Source: Rodentibacter genomosp. 1 (GTDB taxonomy: Bacteria > Pseudomonadota > Gammaproteobacteria > Enterobacterales > Pasteurellaceae). Taken from it: a stretch of 64,000 nucleotides of DNA. The notes beneath the pieces were generated by a model. The model was given only the letters and a program-made list of their open reading frames with translations, did no database searches and was not told where the DNA came from. Made by a program: the position numbers and the translations under genes. The stretch is taken from positions 91,241 through 155,240 of the forward strand of contig NZ_MLHN01000004.1 in the NCBI RefSeq assembly GCF_001999285.1, written 5' to 3'. Positions 12,177 through 22,884 of this stretch are shown piece after piece (the stretch's first letter is position 1; every line of letters begins with the position of its first letter).

Positions 12177-12192
12177 TGTGAAGCTTGTCACA
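12177..12192 (-). promoter_or_regulatory. CRP site of the tna operon
   Basis: TGTGA-AGCTTG-TCACA is a perfect match to the CRP half-sites. On the minus strand a TATTAT -10-like element lies about 40-55 bp downstream (near 12135-12140), giving a spacing usual for CRP-activated promoters. Catabolite control of tna operons is well known. Confidence 0.85.
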
Positions 12193-12213
12193 TAATATTT
12201 GTAATGAAAAATT

Positions 12214-13230
12214 TTAAATAATTTTGCTTTGATCATTTATCTTTTTTATAGATTTTCGTAATTTTAGAGTGGGGCTTAAGGTTAGTGTTTGGTAAGGCTC
12301 ATTCGGGTTTTTTATCCGTTGCAGTAATAATTCTACGGCGAGTTTGCCTAATTCGGCTTTGGGTTGACTGATAGTGGAAAGAGGAGGGAAAAGATATTGA
12401 GAAAGTTCAATATCATCATAACCAATGACGGAAATGTCCTGTGGAATGTTTAAACCTTGTTGCTGAATGATGTAGTATGCTCCCATAGCAATGGTATCGC
12501 TACAACAAAACACTGCAGTTGGGCGTTTGGTGGTAGCGAGTAATTTTTGCATTCCAATACTTCCCCCTTCAAAATCAAAATGGCTTTCAATGATCCAATC
12601 ATTATTCAATGGGATTTGAGCTTCCGACAAGGCTTTTTTGTACCCTTCTAAGCGGTTTTTCGCCACTGATTTTTTAAGATTGCCTGTAATAATGCCAATG
12701 TCTTTATGTCCGGCTTCAATTAATGTTTTTGTTGCCAAATAGCCACCAAGTATTGAGTTTTCAAGGATTTTATCGGCATTAAGCTCTTTGAACCACCAAT
12801 CCATAATCACTAAAGGTACAGAAATCGTTAGTTCCGTATCTGCATTAAAACGGCTGTCGCCACACATCAATAATAAGCCGTCCACCTGTTTATGAAGTAG
12901 TGTCCGTAAATTTTGCTGTAATCGTCCGGCATCACCACCGGTGGTGGCAATAATGAGATTGTATTGATGTTGTTGGCAATATTGCTCTACGCCTGCCATG
13001 ACTTCGGCAAAGAAAGGATTATTGGTTGCAGTAACAAGTAACCCGATGGTTTTGGTTTCGCGTACTTTCAGGCTACGCGCTACGGCAGATGGGGTGTAAT
13101 TCAGTTCCGCTACCACGCTCATCACTTTTTCCCGAATTTCATCACTGACAAATCGAGAACCGTTAATAACATGAGAAACCGTCGAAGTCGAAACCTTTGC
13201 CAATCGGGCAATATCTTTCATCGTTGCCAT
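12214..13230 (-). CDS. rbsR: Ribose operon repressor, LacI family
   Basis: 338 residues. The N-terminal LacI helix-turn-helix is [20 protein letters not shown], with the hinge helix PSAVARSLK. The rest is a periplasmic-binding-protein-like effector domain (ribose expected). It is the last gene of rbsDACBKR. The likely operator is the palindrome at 18116-18131 upstream of rbsD. The start is supported by the invariant KDIARLA motif at residues 5-11. Confidence 0.95.
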   Translation of the reverse strand: MATMKDIARLAKVSTSTVSHVINGSRFVSDEIREKVMSVVAELNYTPSAVARSLKVRETKTIGLLVTATNNPFFAEVMAGVEQYCQQHQYNLIIATTGGDAGRLQQNLRTLLHKQVDGLLLMCGDSRFNADTELTISVPLVIMDWWFKELNADKILENSILGGYLATKTLIEAGHKDIGIITGNLKKSVAKNRLEGYKKALSEAQIPLNNDWIIESHFDFEGGSIGMQKLLATTKRPTAVFCCSDTIAMGAYYIIQQQGLNIPQDISVIGYDDIELSQYLFPPLSTISQPKAELGKLAVELLLQRIKNPNEPYQTLTLSPTLKLRKSIKKINDQSKII

Positions 13231-13258
13231 AAAAACACCCGTATTTTTAACCGCACTT

Positions 13259-14179
13259 TTAGTTTTTCGTGAGAAATTCTAAGGTTTCTTGACGGCTTGG
13301 AATAGAGGGTTGTGCGCCTTTGCGTGTTACGCTAATCGCCGCCGCGGCTTGTCCGAAACGAATCGCTTCATCAAGGGATTGCCCTTCCAATAAAGCGGTA
13401 ATGAAACCACCGTTGAAGGTATCGCCCGCCGCAGTGGTATCCACCGCTTGCACGGAAAAACCTTTGATAATGCGATGTTCTCCCTCTCTGCTGATAAATA
13501 CGCCTTTTTCGCCTAGAGTAATCATCACACAGCTTATCCCTTTTTGATGAAAAACTTCCGCAGATTTGACCGCACTTTGTTCATCCGTTACGCGTACGCC
13601 AGTCAAGATTTCCGCCTCAGTTTCATTTGGCGTGATAATGTCGATTAAGCCCAATAAGTGATCGGATAACGGTTGGGCAGGTGCAGGGTTTAACACCACT
13701 TGTACGTTATGTTTTTTCGCGATTTGTGCGGCAAGTTCTACACCGGAAATCGGGGTTTCCAATTGCATCAGTAAACAATCTGATTGGGCAATCCGTTCTT
13801 CAGCGTTACATACGATTTGTTCGTCTAAAAACGCATTTGCACCAGGGGCTAACACAATGCTGTTTTCGCCGGTTTGAGCCACTTGAATAAACGCCATTCC
13901 GGTCATTTCTTGCGAAACCGTGTTGATATGGGCAGTATCAATGCCGTCCTGCGTAAAAGCATTTTTCATTGATGTACCTATACCATCATCCCCAATGCAA
14001 CCAATAAAGGCGACATTTGCTCCTAATCGTGCTGCGGCAACCGCCTGATTTGCCCCTTTTCCACCATAGGCGATGTGATAATTTTTTCCGGTGAGGGTTT
14101 CCCCCGGTTTGGCGAAATAAGGCACGGATATGACATGATCGGCATTTATACTGCCAAGAACGGTAAGTTTTTTATTCAT
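13259..14179 (-). CDS. rbsK: Ribokinase
   Basis: A 306-residue PfkB-family sugar kinase that phosphorylates ribose at O5. PfkB signature 1 is seen as [15 protein letters not shown] near residue 38. Signature 2 is [14 protein letters not shown] with the catalytic Asp. It sits between rbsB and rbsR on the same strand. Confidence 0.97.
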   Translation of the reverse strand: MNKKLTVLGSINADHVISVPYFAKPGETLTGKNYHIAYGGKGANQAVAAARLGANVAFIGCIGDDGIGTSMKNAFTQDGIDTAHINTVSQEMTGMAFIQVAQTGENSIVLAPGANAFLDEQIVCNAEERIAQSDCLLMQLETPISGVELAAQIAKKHNVQVVLNPAPAQPLSDHLLGLIDIITPNETEAEILTGVRVTDEQSAVKSAEVFHQKGISCVMITLGEKGVFISREGEHRIIKGFSVQAVDTTAAGDTFNGGFITALLEGQSLDEAIRFGQAAAAISVTRKGAQPSIPSRQETLEFLTKN

Positions 14180-14253
14180 GTTGAAACCCTTATTGATTGT
14201 TGTAAATTTACTGCCACAAAGGTTTGTGGCAGTTATTGTATGTGATGACGTAA

Positions 14254-15132
14254 TTATTCACTAATTACTTTTAAATCTACTGGAATTTTAGCGTCCACTT
14301 TTTCGCCTTTTAAGATTTTATCGGCGGTGATTATACCCAATGATCCAATCAAATCCGGTTGTTGTGCAATAGTGGCGGCGAGTTTACCGCTTTTTACTGC
14401 TTTTATGCCATCATCTGTGCCATCAAAACCCACAATAAGCACTTTTTTATTGGAGGCATTTACTGCTCGCAATGCACCTAATGCCATTTCATCATTTTGG
14501 GCGAAAATCGCTTGTACCTCTGCTTTGCTGGCGAGGAGATTTTCTGTTACGTTTAACCCTTTGGTTCGATCAAAATCAGCAGGTTGGCTGGCAAGAACAT
14601 TGAATTTATGGGTTTCAATGGCTTGTTTGAAACCTTCCCCACGTTCACGTGCTGCAGATGTACCGGCAATGCCTTCAAGTTGAATCACTTTTGCACCATT
14701 ACCTAGTTTTTGGGCAATAAAATCCCCTGCCATTTTACCGCCGGCGACATTATCTGAAGCGATATGGCTCATGACATTTCCTTTTGTAGCACCACGATCT
14801 AAAGTGATAACCGGAATGTTATTACGGTTTGCAATCGCAACTGCATTCCCCACTGCTTCAGAATCGGTCGGGTTGATTAACAGCACTTTTGCACCACGGA
14901 CAGTTAAATCTTCCACATTAGCCAATTCTTTTGCCGGGTCATTTTGTGAATCAAGCACCACAAGTTTGTAACCTAATTCATCGGCTTTTTGTTGTGCGCC
15001 GTCTTTTAATGTGACGAAGAACGGATTATCCAAGGTAGAGACCGCTAAGGCAATGGTGTCCTGTGCGTAAGCTGTGCCGGAAACGGCTAAACCTAATAAT
15101 ACGGCGGAACTAAGTGTGGTTAATTTTTTCAT
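14254..15132 (-). CDS. rbsB: Ribose periplasmic binding protein
   Basis: 292 residues with a signal peptide ([23 protein letters not shown]). The mature protein begins [16 protein letters not shown], the conserved ribose-binding N-terminus, and has [10 protein letters not shown] near the C-terminus. It delivers ribose to the RbsAC importer. It lies 9 bp downstream of rbsC on the minus strand. Confidence 0.97.
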   Translation of the reverse strand: MKKLTTLSSAVLLGLAVSGTAYAQDTIALAVSTLDNPFFVTLKDGAQQKADELGYKLVVLDSQNDPAKELANVEDLTVRGAKVLLINPTDSEAVGNAVAIANRNNIPVITLDRGATKGNVMSHIASDNVAGGKMAGDFIAQKLGNGAKVIQLEGIAGTSAARERGEGFKQAIETHKFNVLASQPADFDRTKGLNVTENLLASKAEVQAIFAQNDEMALGALRAVNASNKKVLIVGFDGTDDGIKAVKSGKLAATIAQQPDLIGSLGIITADKILKGEKVDAKIPVDLKVISE

Positions 15133-15141
15133 AATTTCTCC

Positions 15142-16122
15142 TTAAAGTAAGTTACAGTTTTTTGTACCAAGATAGTTATCGGCTAAAACGGCAACCAGAA
15201 TAACCAACGCTTTTGCTATCATTTGATAGTAAGATGAAATATCTAATAAATTCAGGGCATTATTTAAAAATCCGATAATTAATGCACCAATGAGCGTTCC
15301 CATTACACGACCTTTGCCGCCCATTAAGCTGGTTCCGCCTACAACGACCGCCGCAATCGCATCAAGTTCATAGGATACGCCGGCGGTAGGTTGTGCGGAA
15401 GATAAACGGGAAGTAACAATTAAACCGGCAAGGGCGGATAAAAAACCGCTCACAGCGAAAACAAACACTTTGATTTTATTAACATTAATACCGGAAAGTT
15501 GGGTGGCGGATTCGTTACCGCCAAGGGCATAAATATAGCGTCCGATCGGGGTGTGTTTCAAAATATACCAAGCCACCGCGAACACCACCGCCATAATCCA
15601 AATCGGCACCGGAATTCCCAACAGATAACCCGTACCAAGGGTAGCAAATACATCGGCGCAGTCAGAGAATCCCGTTGTGATCGGGCGACCCTCCGTATAA
15701 ACCATGGTTACGCCGCGTAATAACGTCATCGTAACAAGAGTGGCAATAAAAGCTTGCACTTTCCCTTTGGCGACAATCATCCCACTGATGCCGCCAAGCA
15801 TTGTGCCGAGTAACAAGGTTGCTGGAATGACCAGTAAAATCGGTAGTTCAAGGCTGACCATTGAAGCGGCAATGGCGCCGGTGAGTGCCAAAACCGATCC
15901 CACAGAAAGATCAATCCCGGCAATTAAAATCACGAACGTCATTCCCACGGCGATGATGGCATTCACAGAGGTTTGACGCAAAATATTCAGAATATTATCT
16001 ACACTGAAAAAATTCGGATTAATCATCGACACAATGGCAATGAGAATAATCAGTGCAATAAAAGAACGTTGTTCAGTCAAAAATTTTCCAAATTGGAAAC
16101 GGGAAGTTTGGGTTGTCATCAT
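15142..16122 (-). CDS. rbsC: Ribose ABC transporter permease
   Basis: 326 residues, strongly hydrophobic with 8-10 helices. The family segment IAGIDLSVGSVLALTG and the EAA-like loop GGTSLMGGKGRVMGT are present. Two adjacent ATG codons are possible starts, one codon apart. It forms the membrane channel with RbsA and RbsB. Confidence 0.96.
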   Translation of the reverse strand: MMTTQTSRFQFGKFLTEQRSFIALIILIAIVSMINPNFFSVDNILNILRQTSVNAIIAVGMTFVILIAGIDLSVGSVLALTGAIAASMVSLELPILLVIPATLLLGTMLGGISGMIVAKGKVQAFIATLVTMTLLRGVTMVYTEGRPITTGFSDCADVFATLGTGYLLGIPVPIWIMAVVFAVAWYILKHTPIGRYIYALGGNESATQLSGINVNKIKVFVFAVSGFLSALAGLIVTSRLSSAQPTAGVSYELDAIAAVVVGGTSLMGGKGRVMGTLIGALIIGFLNNALNLLDISSYYQMIAKALVILVAVLADNYLGTKNCNLL

Positions 16123-16179
16123 GTTTACCTTAAAAATTTATCCGTAAAATCGACCGCACTTTTGAAACCGACTTTAAGT

Positions 16180-17664
16180 CTATTTGCCAATGGCGGCGGC
16201 GAGTAATTTTTCTTGTGTTGCCTCAGAACGAGAAAATTCTGCACTGATTTTGCCTTCTCGCATAACCAAAATGCGGTCGCTCATACCAAGCACTTCCGGC
16301 ATATCGGATGAAATCATCAAAATGCTCAAGCCGTCTTTTTTAAATTCGTTGATCAGCTGATAAATTTCTTTTCGTGCGCCCACATCTACACCGCGTGTCG
16401 GTTCGTCTAAAATCAATACGTTTGGGCGGGTCATTAAACCGCGTGCAATCGCCACTTTTTGCTGATTGCCGCCAGAAAGCAGCCCTACTTGTTGTTCACG
16501 ACTTGGGGTTTTAATGTTAAACATCTCAATAAAATCGTCCACTGCCATGCTTTCCGCTCGGTGGTGAATTGAACCTTTTTGAGAAAAATGCTCAAGTGCT
16601 GTAAGCGACATATTTTCTTTTACAGACATCCCTAAAATCAGTCCGTCACCTTTGCGATCTTCAGAAATATAGACAATGCCGTTGTTCAAGCCGTCTTGTG
16701 GCGTGCGATTTTCAATCTCTTGATTTTTTAACCGCACTTTTCCGGCAGTTTTTGTTAAAGCACCGTAAAGTAATTTGCCAAGTTCTGTTCTGCCCGCCCC
16801 CATTAATCCGGATACGCCCACAATTTCGCCGGCATAAAGTTTAAAAGAAATGTCATCAATACCACTGCCACTGATATGTTCGACATTCAATACACAGTCG
16901 CCTTTTTCTTGTGGCAGGTGCGGATATTGTTCGTCAAGGCGGCGACCCACCATCATTTCAATCAACTCATCTTCAGTCAGATCTGCTACTGCCTGTTCAC
17001 CGATGAATTGCCCATCACGTAAAACAGTAACGTCGTCGCAAATTTGGAAAATTTCTTTTAAACGGTGGGAAATATAAACAATGCCGTGTTTTTCCGCTTT
17101 AAGCTCATCAATGACCTTGAATAAAGCCTCCGTTTCCGTATCGGTTAAGGCATCCGTCGGTTCATCCATAATGATAACCTTAGATTCAAAACTTAACGCT
17201 TTGGCGATTTCCACCATTTGCTGTTCGCCGATAGAAAGTTCGGAACATAATTTTTTGCTACTATGGGTTACACCCAAACGTGCTAACAGTTTGTCTGCTT
17301 CGGCGTGCATTTTTTGCCAATTAATCGCCCCCCAGCCTGTTTTAAATTCACGTCCAAGGAAAATATTTTCTGCAATACTGAGATTGCCTACTAAATTAAG
17401 TTCTTGATGAATAATGCTAATACCGGCTTCTTGAGACGCTTTTGGCCCGTTGAACGATACTTCGTTACCAAGATATTCAATCGTCCCAGTATCTTTGGAA
17501 TAAATACCGGTTAGCACTTTCATTAAGGTGGATTTTCCCGCACCGTTTTCGCCCATCAATGCCATTACGCGGCCGGCATACACTGACAGACAAGCGTTAT
17601 TCAAGGCTTTCACACCGGGAAAGGATTTATTTACACCGCTGATTTTGAGTAGGGTTTCCATCAT
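16180..17664 (-). CDS. rbsA: Ribose ABC transporter ATP-binding protein (duplicated ATPase)
   Basis: 494 residues with two tandem ATPase domains. Domain 1 has Walker [13 protein letters not shown] and signature [15 protein letters not shown]. Domain 2 has the degenerate Walker A region [11 protein letters not shown] and signature [15 protein letters not shown] with Walker [15 protein letters not shown]. This is the standard layout for sugar importers of the RbsA/MglA group. Confidence 0.97.
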   Translation of the reverse strand: MMETLLKISGVNKSFPGVKALNNACLSVYAGRVMALMGENGAGKSTLMKVLTGIYSKDTGTIEYLGNEVSFNGPKASQEAGISIIHQELNLVGNLSIAENIFLGREFKTGWGAINWQKMHAEADKLLARLGVTHSSKKLCSELSIGEQQMVEIAKALSFESKVIIMDEPTDALTDTETEALFKVIDELKAEKHGIVYISHRLKEIFQICDDVTVLRDGQFIGEQAVADLTEDELIEMMVGRRLDEQYPHLPQEKGDCVLNVEHISGSGIDDISFKLYAGEIVGVSGLMGAGRTELGKLLYGALTKTAGKVRLKNQEIENRTPQDGLNNGIVYISEDRKGDGLILGMSVKENMSLTALEHFSQKGSIHHRAESMAVDDFIEMFNIKTPSREQQVGLLSGGNQQKVAIARGLMTRPNVLILDEPTRGVDVGARKEIYQLINEFKKDGLSILMISSDMPEVLGMSDRILVMREGKISAEFSRSEATQEKLLAAAIGK

Positions 17665-17674
17665 TTTACCTTCG

Positions 17675-18094
17675 TTAAAACGGCACGCCGGAATATAAAA
17701 TCACATTGGCATAAGGCGAACATTCGCCGCTGCGTACAATCGCTTTGCTATGTTGAGAATATTGCTTAAAGGTTTCGTGTGGCACAAATTCCACCTGAAT
17801 TTGATTGCCTTGAGCGGTTTCAAGTTGTTGGAGTTTCGCTAAAAGTGCGGTCAATATTTCAGGATTTTTTTGTTTGATTTCCTCGGCGATCAAAGCACGT
17901 TCCACAAACATTTCATTTATGACAACATCAAAGGTTTGTAAAAAACTTGGCACACCGGCGGTAAGGGCTAAATCTATACGTTCCACATTTAACGGAATCG
18001 GGAGTCCGGCATCACAAATAGTTATGCTGTCGGTATGACCTAAAGTCGCAATGCTATGAGAAAGTGGTGCATTTAATAACATTGTTTTTTTCAT
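17675..18094 (-). CDS. rbsD: D-ribose pyranase
   Basis: RbsD interconverts beta-pyranose and furanose forms of ribose before phosphorylation. I start at the ATG at 18094 ([22 protein letters not shown]), which gives the family length of 139 residues. An upstream in-frame extension would run through the putative operator and is unlikely to be coding. Conserved [17 protein letters not shown] and [13 protein letters not shown] are present. It is the first gene of the ribose operon. Confidence 0.95.
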   Translation of the reverse strand: MKKTMLLNAPLSHSIATLGHTDSITICDAGLPIPLNVERIDLALTAGVPSFLQTFDVVINEMFVERALIAEEIKQKNPEILTALLAKLQQLETAQGNQIQVEFVPHETFKQYSQHSKAIVRSGECSPYANVILYSGVPF

Positions 18095-18115
18095 TGGAAA
18101 ATCCTTTTTAGGTTT

Positions 18116-18131
18116 ATCGAAACGTTTCGAT
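18116..18131 (-). promoter_or_regulatory. RbsR-type operator palindrome
   Basis: ATCGAAACGTTTCGAT is a perfect 16-bp palindrome with the central CG of LacI-family operators. It lies 22 bp upstream of the rbsD start and resembles the E. coli RbsR target. Binding by RbsR is inferred. Confidence 0.75.
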
Positions 18132-18183
18132 GATTGGATAATAGAAGATGTGAGTAAAAAAAACAATGAGCAAATTTTAAATT

Positions 18184-18199
18184 TGAGACAGCGATCACA
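18184..18199 (-). promoter_or_regulatory. Probable CRP site of the ribose operon
   Basis: TGAGA-CAGCGA-TCACA matches the CRP consensus at nine of ten half-site bases. It sits between rbsD and a divergent binding-protein gene, and could serve either, but is best placed for rbsD. Confidence 0.55.
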
Positions 18200-18319
18200 G
18201 AATTTTTATGCCATAATCACACCAACTTAAAATAAGTTGTTATGAATATTTGTTGAATAAATATGCAATATTAATTAATATATATTCAGATTAAATCAAG
18301 CAAACATAGGGGGATAATA

Positions 18320-19042
18320 ATGAAGAAGCAACTTTTACTTGGTATTTTTATCGGTGCAGTGAGTGTTATTACTCATGCAGAGGAATTAACCTTCGGCACA
18401 GAGCCCAGTTATCCACCTTTTGAAATGACAACAGAAAAAGGTGAACTGGTGGGATTTGATATTGATGTTGCACAGGCAATTTGTAAAGAAATTCAAGCCA
18501 CTTGTCATTTTAAAACCTTGCCGTTCGAGGCATTAATTCCTAGTTTGAAAGCAAAACGCTTTGATGCGGCGATATCAGCGATTGATATTACGCCTGCCCG
18601 AGAAAAACAGGTTTTATTCAGTGAGCCTTATTATGATAGTTCCGCAAGCTATATTGCATTGAAAGGCAAAGGAAATTTGGCGACGGTGAAAAATATTGGC
18701 GTGCAAAATGGTTCGACTTTCCAGCAATATACCGTTGCCGAAACCCCTCAATATTCACCGAAATCTTATGTGAATTTGCAAGATGCAATTTTGGATTTGC
18801 AAAATGGGCGGATTGATATTGTGTTGAGTGATACGGCATTGTTGGCAGATATAATGAAGAAAGAGCCAAATATTGAATTTGTCGGAGAAAAAGTGACAAA
18901 TGAAAAATATTTTGGTCGTGGTGTTGGGATTGCTTTACACAAATCCAATAAAGCCTTACAAGAACGTTTGAACCAAGGTTTGAAAACCATTAAAGAAAAT
19001 GGCGAATATCAAAAAATTTATGATAAGTGGATGACAAAATAA
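18320..19042 (+). CDS. Arginine/basic amino acid ABC transporter substrate-binding protein (ArtI-like), orphan
   Basis: 240 residues with signal peptide [20 protein letters not shown]. The fold is SBP family 3: [55 protein letters not shown] and the C-terminal [13 protein letters not shown]. It is closest in pattern to ArtI/ArtJ of the arginine transporter. No ATPase or permease gene is adjacent: the gene stands alone between the divergent rbs operon and a terminator. It may feed an artPQM system encoded elsewhere. Confidence 0.85.
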   Translation: MKKQLLLGIFIGAVSVITHAEELTFGTEPSYPPFEMTTEKGELVGFDIDVAQAICKEIQATCHFKTLPFEALIPSLKAKRFDAAISAIDITPAREKQVLFSEPYYDSSASYIALKGKGNLATVKNIGVQNGSTFQQYTVAETPQYSPKSYVNLQDAILDLQNGRIDIVLSDTALLADIMKKEPNIEFVGEKVTNEKYFGRGVGIALHKSNKALQERLNQGLKTIKENGEYQKIYDKWMTK

Positions 19043-19065
19043 TCAATAAAACTGATAAAAAATTG

Positions 19066-19099
19066 ACCGCACTTTGAGTATTCAAGTGCGGTTTTTTTA
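19066..19099 (+). terminator. Terminator, inverted USS pair
   Basis: ACCGCACTT (19066-19074) and AAGTGCGGT (19084-19092) form a hairpin followed by a run of T. It ends the ArtI-like gene. Confidence 0.85.
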
Positions 19100-19131
19100 T
19101 TAAAAAAACCTGAAATTTTTTTAAAACTCAG

Positions 19132-19150
19132 TATAATGATAATTGTTATC
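19132..19150 (+). promoter_or_regulatory. Fur box
   Basis: TATAATGATAATTGTTATC matches the 19-bp Fur consensus closely. It lies 20 bp upstream of the receptor start codon, so iron repression is expected. Confidence 0.85.
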
Positions 19151-19170
19151 AATAATAAAAAGGTTGTTTT

Positions 19171-21408
19171 ATGAAAAAAGTAAATAAAAAAACGAAAATT
19201 GCAACATTGGTCACACTTTGCTGTGCCTATCCAACGGTATTTGCACAAGAGCAGGCTGTTGAAAAACTGGATGAAATCGTTGTGGCAGATACAGAGATCA
19301 GCGATGCATTAGTCAATACTCATCTTTATCGCCAACAAATTTTCTTAAAACAATCTCGTGATGTTAAGGATTTGTTTAAGGATAAAATGGATGTGAATGT
19401 AAGCCAATTACAAGGTACACGTTCCGGTGGGGAAGGTGTGAATATTCGTGGTTTACAGGCTAATCGTGTAACCAGTACGGTTGATGGGATTCCGCTTCCG
19501 GAAGCACAGGAAAGCAAGCACTTTATCTCTTATGGTGTGGAATTTGGTCGTACTGATTATATTGATGTAAGTGGGTTGCGTAGTGCAGATGTACAATATG
19601 CCGGTTCAGCAAATAGCCTTTCCGGTCAAGTTAATTTTGCAACGCTTGAACCATTTGATTTATTAAAAGGTAAAAATATAGGTGGTTTTGTCGGAACCGG
19701 TTATAACAGCGTGGATAATTCCGTTTATGGTTCTATTGGTGGAGCGGTAAAAGTGGGTGATTATCAGGGGATGGTGATGACAACCTATCGAAATGGCGAT
19801 GAAACCAAAAATAAAGGGAATAATGGCGGAACGGGAATTGATCGTACAGAGCCAAATCCTGCGGATATTCACAATAACTATGTACTGACCAAGCATTATT
19901 ATCAACTCAATGAACAAAATCGCTTAGGTTTGACGTTTGAACACCAAGGTAAGAAAACCAAAACCAATTTATTAACCCTTACGGATACCAATATTGATGC
20001 AAGAACCGGTGTACAAACACAAGGTAATGCAGTAGATCGCATAAAACGTAGCCGTTTTTCTATTAGCCACGATTATAATAATGAACATGGTTGGCTACAA
20101 AATGCGAAAACCCAAATTTACTATCAAGATGCCTCAACTGAAAATGAGCGTTATCGCTTAGGTGAGAGAAATTACCGCCAAGAACAGTCAGAAGTGAAAC
20201 ATAAAAGCTATGGGATCACGAGCAATTTAATGACTTATATTGACGGCAATATTCCACAAGTGCTGCGTTATGGATTTAGTTATCACCATACCAAAGGATC
20301 GAATTATCTGCATTATGAACGCCCGGCTTATGGCAATTCCAGACAGGCTTATTTTGATGGAAAACCGACTTCGGATACCAAACAGGATAAATTTAGTGCC
20401 TATATCGAAGATGAAATTGCCTTCGGTAAATTGGTGGTGACACCGCAAGTGGGTTTTATTCACTACCGCGTGAAGCCCACTTCTAATGATAGCGTCATTG
20501 CTGAATTTAGACCGGAGAAACGTTCTGAAACAAAATTTGCCCCGAAATTAAGTATTGAATATCGTGCCATTCCGGAATTTACCCCTTATATGCAATATTC
20601 TCGTGGGGTGAGAACACCATCGACACAACAATTAACCTCATATTTCTTCGAAAGTGTGAGTTATTTTATTCCAAGACTGGGCCCTCAAACTGCAAATGTC
20701 GCCGTGGTGGGGAATCCGAATTTAAGCTCAGAAACAGCGGATAATTTTGAAATTGGATTTAAAGGTGAAAGTAGTGCCTTACAATATTTAGTGACCGGTT
20801 ATTACAACCGTTACCACAACTTTATTGATTGGGTTGCGAAACCAACAGCCGGTTATACCAGCTTTATCCAATACGATAATTTGGATAAAGCCAAAGTTTA
20901 CGGGATAACAGCGGATGCTAAATGGAATTTCTATGAGGATTTCTATACTACGGCGGGGATTTCCTATTCACGTGGTAAAGCAACCAATAATGGCGTAACC
21001 ACCCCAATTAACAGCATTCAACCACTCAAAACCAAACTAGGATTGGGTTACGAAGGTGAAAAATTTGGTGCAAATATCCAATGGACTTATAGTCGTGGTA
21101 AATCAGACAAAGATATTGAGCAATCTTCTGCTTATCTCTATAACCCAACCGGAGGTTACTCGCTATTTGATTTAGGGATTTATTGGAAACCGACCGGAAA
21201 TCTCACTTTTACGGCTAATGTCAATAACTTATTCGACAAAAAATATTGGAATTGGAACGATATTTCCTATCTTGCTTTATTGAGTAAAGCGACACAGGAT
21301 CAAGGTCGCCCGGCAGCCAGTATCCCACTTGCAATAACTTCGGCAAATGCTGATCGCTACAGCGGACCGGGACGTAACTTTAACGTAGGTATTCGTTACG
21401 AATTCTAA
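19171..21408 (+). CDS. TonB-dependent outer-membrane receptor, HemR-like
   Basis: 745 residues. A signal peptide ends near VFA-QEQ, followed by the TonB box KLDEIVVAD (residues 32-40). The plug has VNIRGLQANRVTSTVDGIPLPEAQE and VSGLRSADVQYAGSANSLSGQV. The barrel ends RYSGPGRNFNVGIRYEF, preceded by VNNLFDKKYWNWNDISYL. The spacing and C-terminus look like the HemR/heme-hemoglobin receptor group. It is a single gene under a strong Fur box and ends in a USS terminator. Heme as ligand is inferred, not shown. Confidence 0.85.
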   Translation: MKKVNKKTKIATLVTLCCAYPTVFAQEQAVEKLDEIVVADTEISDALVNTHLYRQQIFLKQSRDVKDLFKDKMDVNVSQLQGTRSGGEGVNIRGLQANRVTSTVDGIPLPEAQESKHFISYGVEFGRTDYIDVSGLRSADVQYAGSANSLSGQVNFATLEPFDLLKGKNIGGFVGTGYNSVDNSVYGSIGGAVKVGDYQGMVMTTYRNGDETKNKGNNGGTGIDRTEPNPADIHNNYVLTKHYYQLNEQNRLGLTFEHQGKKTKTNLLTLTDTNIDARTGVQTQGNAVDRIKRSRFSISHDYNNEHGWLQNAKTQIYYQDASTENERYRLGERNYRQEQSEVKHKSYGITSNLMTYIDGNIPQVLRYGFSYHHTKGSNYLHYERPAYGNSRQAYFDGKPTSDTKQDKFSAYIEDEIAFGKLVVTPQVGFIHYRVKPTSNDSVIAEFRPEKRSETKFAPKLSIEYRAIPEFTPYMQYSRGVRTPSTQQLTSYFFESVSYFIPRLGPQTANVAVVGNPNLSSETADNFEIGFKGESSALQYLVTGYYNRYHNFIDWVAKPTAGYTSFIQYDNLDKAKVYGITADAKWNFYEDFYTTAGISYSRGKATNNGVTTPINSIQPLKTKLGLGYEGEKFGANIQWTYSRGKSDKDIEQSSAYLYNPTGGYSLFDLGIYWKPTGNLTFTANVNNLFDKKYWNWNDISYLALLSKATQDQGRPAASIPLAITSANADRYSGPGRNFNVGIRYEF

Positions 21409-21418
21409 ATAAAAAATG

Positions 21419-21451
21419 ACCGCACTTTGAGTATGAAAGTGCGGTTTTTTT
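21419..21451 (+). terminator. Terminator, inverted USS pair
   Basis: ACCGCACTT (21419-21427) and AAGTGCGGT (21437-21445) with a T run on the plus strand end the HemR-like receptor gene. Confidence 0.85.
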
Positions 21452-21519
21452 ATGTGTTTTTAATAGCTTGATTGAGTTAAAAAATAAAATATCGGTTTAT
21501 TATATTTATAATGAACAGA

Positions 21520-22698
21520 TTATTTATCTTCAACGACCCAAACTTGCCCATTTTTAAGAAGTAAATAGACGCGTTGATTATCAGCTCGTGTTTTTTCAAT
21601 GGGGGCCGGCAATTGGGTTTCTAAGGGGCGCAGTTTGCCTTGTTTATCCATAATACTCACCTGCTTATAGCCATAATGGGGAATCACAGCAAATTGCTCA
21701 GTTTTAGCGGTTAAATCAGTTTCATACTTGCCGTATTGATGGTTGCTGAACCCTTGACCGATAATTTTTTCTTGCAAGATTTTCCCTTCTTGTTGATATT
21801 CAACCAGTTTTCCAACCAAGTGGGGCATTTGTACTGCATAAAGGGTTTCACCAAAGTGAAAAGGAGACTGCCAACGGTGTGAAGGGAGTGGCTGGCTTTC
21901 TGCTAGTAAGGTTAAGGCATCATTTTCTATGCCGATTATGGCTGCTTTTGCTCCCATTCCGCCACCGGAAATCGTGGTTACTAACAGATTTTTGCCATTT
22001 TGATAAAGTGAAGCGAGCTGATTGGCTTCAAAGACAAACCCTTCTTTTAAATTAAGCATTGTGGCTAATGGCGTTAATGAATGGCGTTCAAGATAGAGTA
22101 AATCCGTGGCTTCCCATTGATCCCCCAATGCGGCATGTTGATAGCGTTCGCTATCAGGCGAAGCCAATACGGCGATATGCCCTTGTTTTTCATCTTTAGC
22201 GGTGAGATTTATTTGTATAGGGTGGGCATCGGGTAAAACTGCTTGGTTGGATGTAGCGGTAATCACTGCTTGATCCCCTTGAGTTTCAATGCGTGCAAGT
22301 TTATGAATATTCCCCTCTTTGACTACACCAATGGTGGCAAAGGCCAGACCGATCATACCGGCATTTTCCGCCATTGGGATTTGAGAGGAATAAATTCTAT
22401 CTTTTGTCCATAATAAAAAATTCCCTTTGTTATCGCTGAGGGCAATGCGCCCATAGTCGGCTTTTGGTGCAATGTCTGACGAAGCATTATTCAATAATAA
22501 CTGAGAATCAGTTTGTTGCGTTTTCCATAGCTCGCCTTTTTGTGTAATGACAACAAGCTCGCCATCCTCTGTTGCCTCAATTTGGCGAATATCATGGATT
22601 GAGTTGGTAGGGGCATAAGGAGTGAGGGTGATCTCGGCATATGCGATATCGGAGAATAAAATGGATATTAAAAGAGGGATAAGGTGATTTTTTTTCAT
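21520..22698 (-). CDS. Secreted protein of unknown function
   Basis: I do not recognise the family. The ATG at 22698 gives a clean signal peptide (MKKNHLIPLLISILFSDIAYA) and a 392-residue product; an upstream in-frame start adds 15 non-conserved residues. There is no lipobox Cys. The mature chain has repeated short strand patterns with periodic tryptophans and motifs such as ITQKGELWKTQ near the N-terminus and LLKNGQVWVVE at the C-terminus. That suggests a beta-propeller, with the two ends possibly in the same blade. It is convergent with the Fur-controlled receptor and could act at the cell surface or periplasm. Confidence 0.6.
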   Translation of the reverse strand: MKKNHLIPLLISILFSDIAYAEITLTPYAPTNSIHDIRQIEATEDGELVVITQKGELWKTQQTDSQLLLNNASSDIAPKADYGRIALSDNKGNFLLWTKDRIYSSQIPMAENAGMIGLAFATIGVVKEGNIHKLARIETQGDQAVITATSNQAVLPDAHPIQINLTAKDEKQGHIAVLASPDSERYQHAALGDQWEATDLLYLERHSLTPLATMLNLKEGFVFEANQLASLYQNGKNLLVTTISGGGMGAKAAIIGIENDALTLLAESQPLPSHRWQSPFHFGETLYAVQMPHLVGKLVEYQQEGKILQEKIIGQGFSNHQYGKYETDLTAKTEQFAVIPHYGYKQVSIMDKQGKLRPLETQLPAPIEKTRADNQRVYLLLKNGQVWVVEDK

Positions 22699-22846
22699 AT
22701 TTTGACGTTTGTTCAAATTAAGTGAGGGGGAAAGATTGTACAAAATGATTGTGGTGATGACAAAGCCTATATCAGGTGATATTTATGATGAATTCTAAGG
22801 GAGAATAGACTGCTCTTTGTGTAAAGTGCGGATATTAAGCACTATA

Positions 22847-22872
22847 CAAAAAAGCCCACGATAACGTGGGCT
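22847..22872 (-). terminator. potE terminator
   Basis: AGCCCACG / CGTGGGCT (22853-22860 and 22865-22872) form a strong hairpin with a four-base loop. On the minus strand it is followed by a run of T (A residues at 22848-22853 on the plus strand). Confidence 0.9.
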
Positions 22873-22884
22873 TGGGTATGTAAA

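Noticed and set aside
18095..18166. N-terminal extension of RbsD
   Set aside because: It would translate through the RbsR-type palindrome, and the shorter start gives the usual family length.
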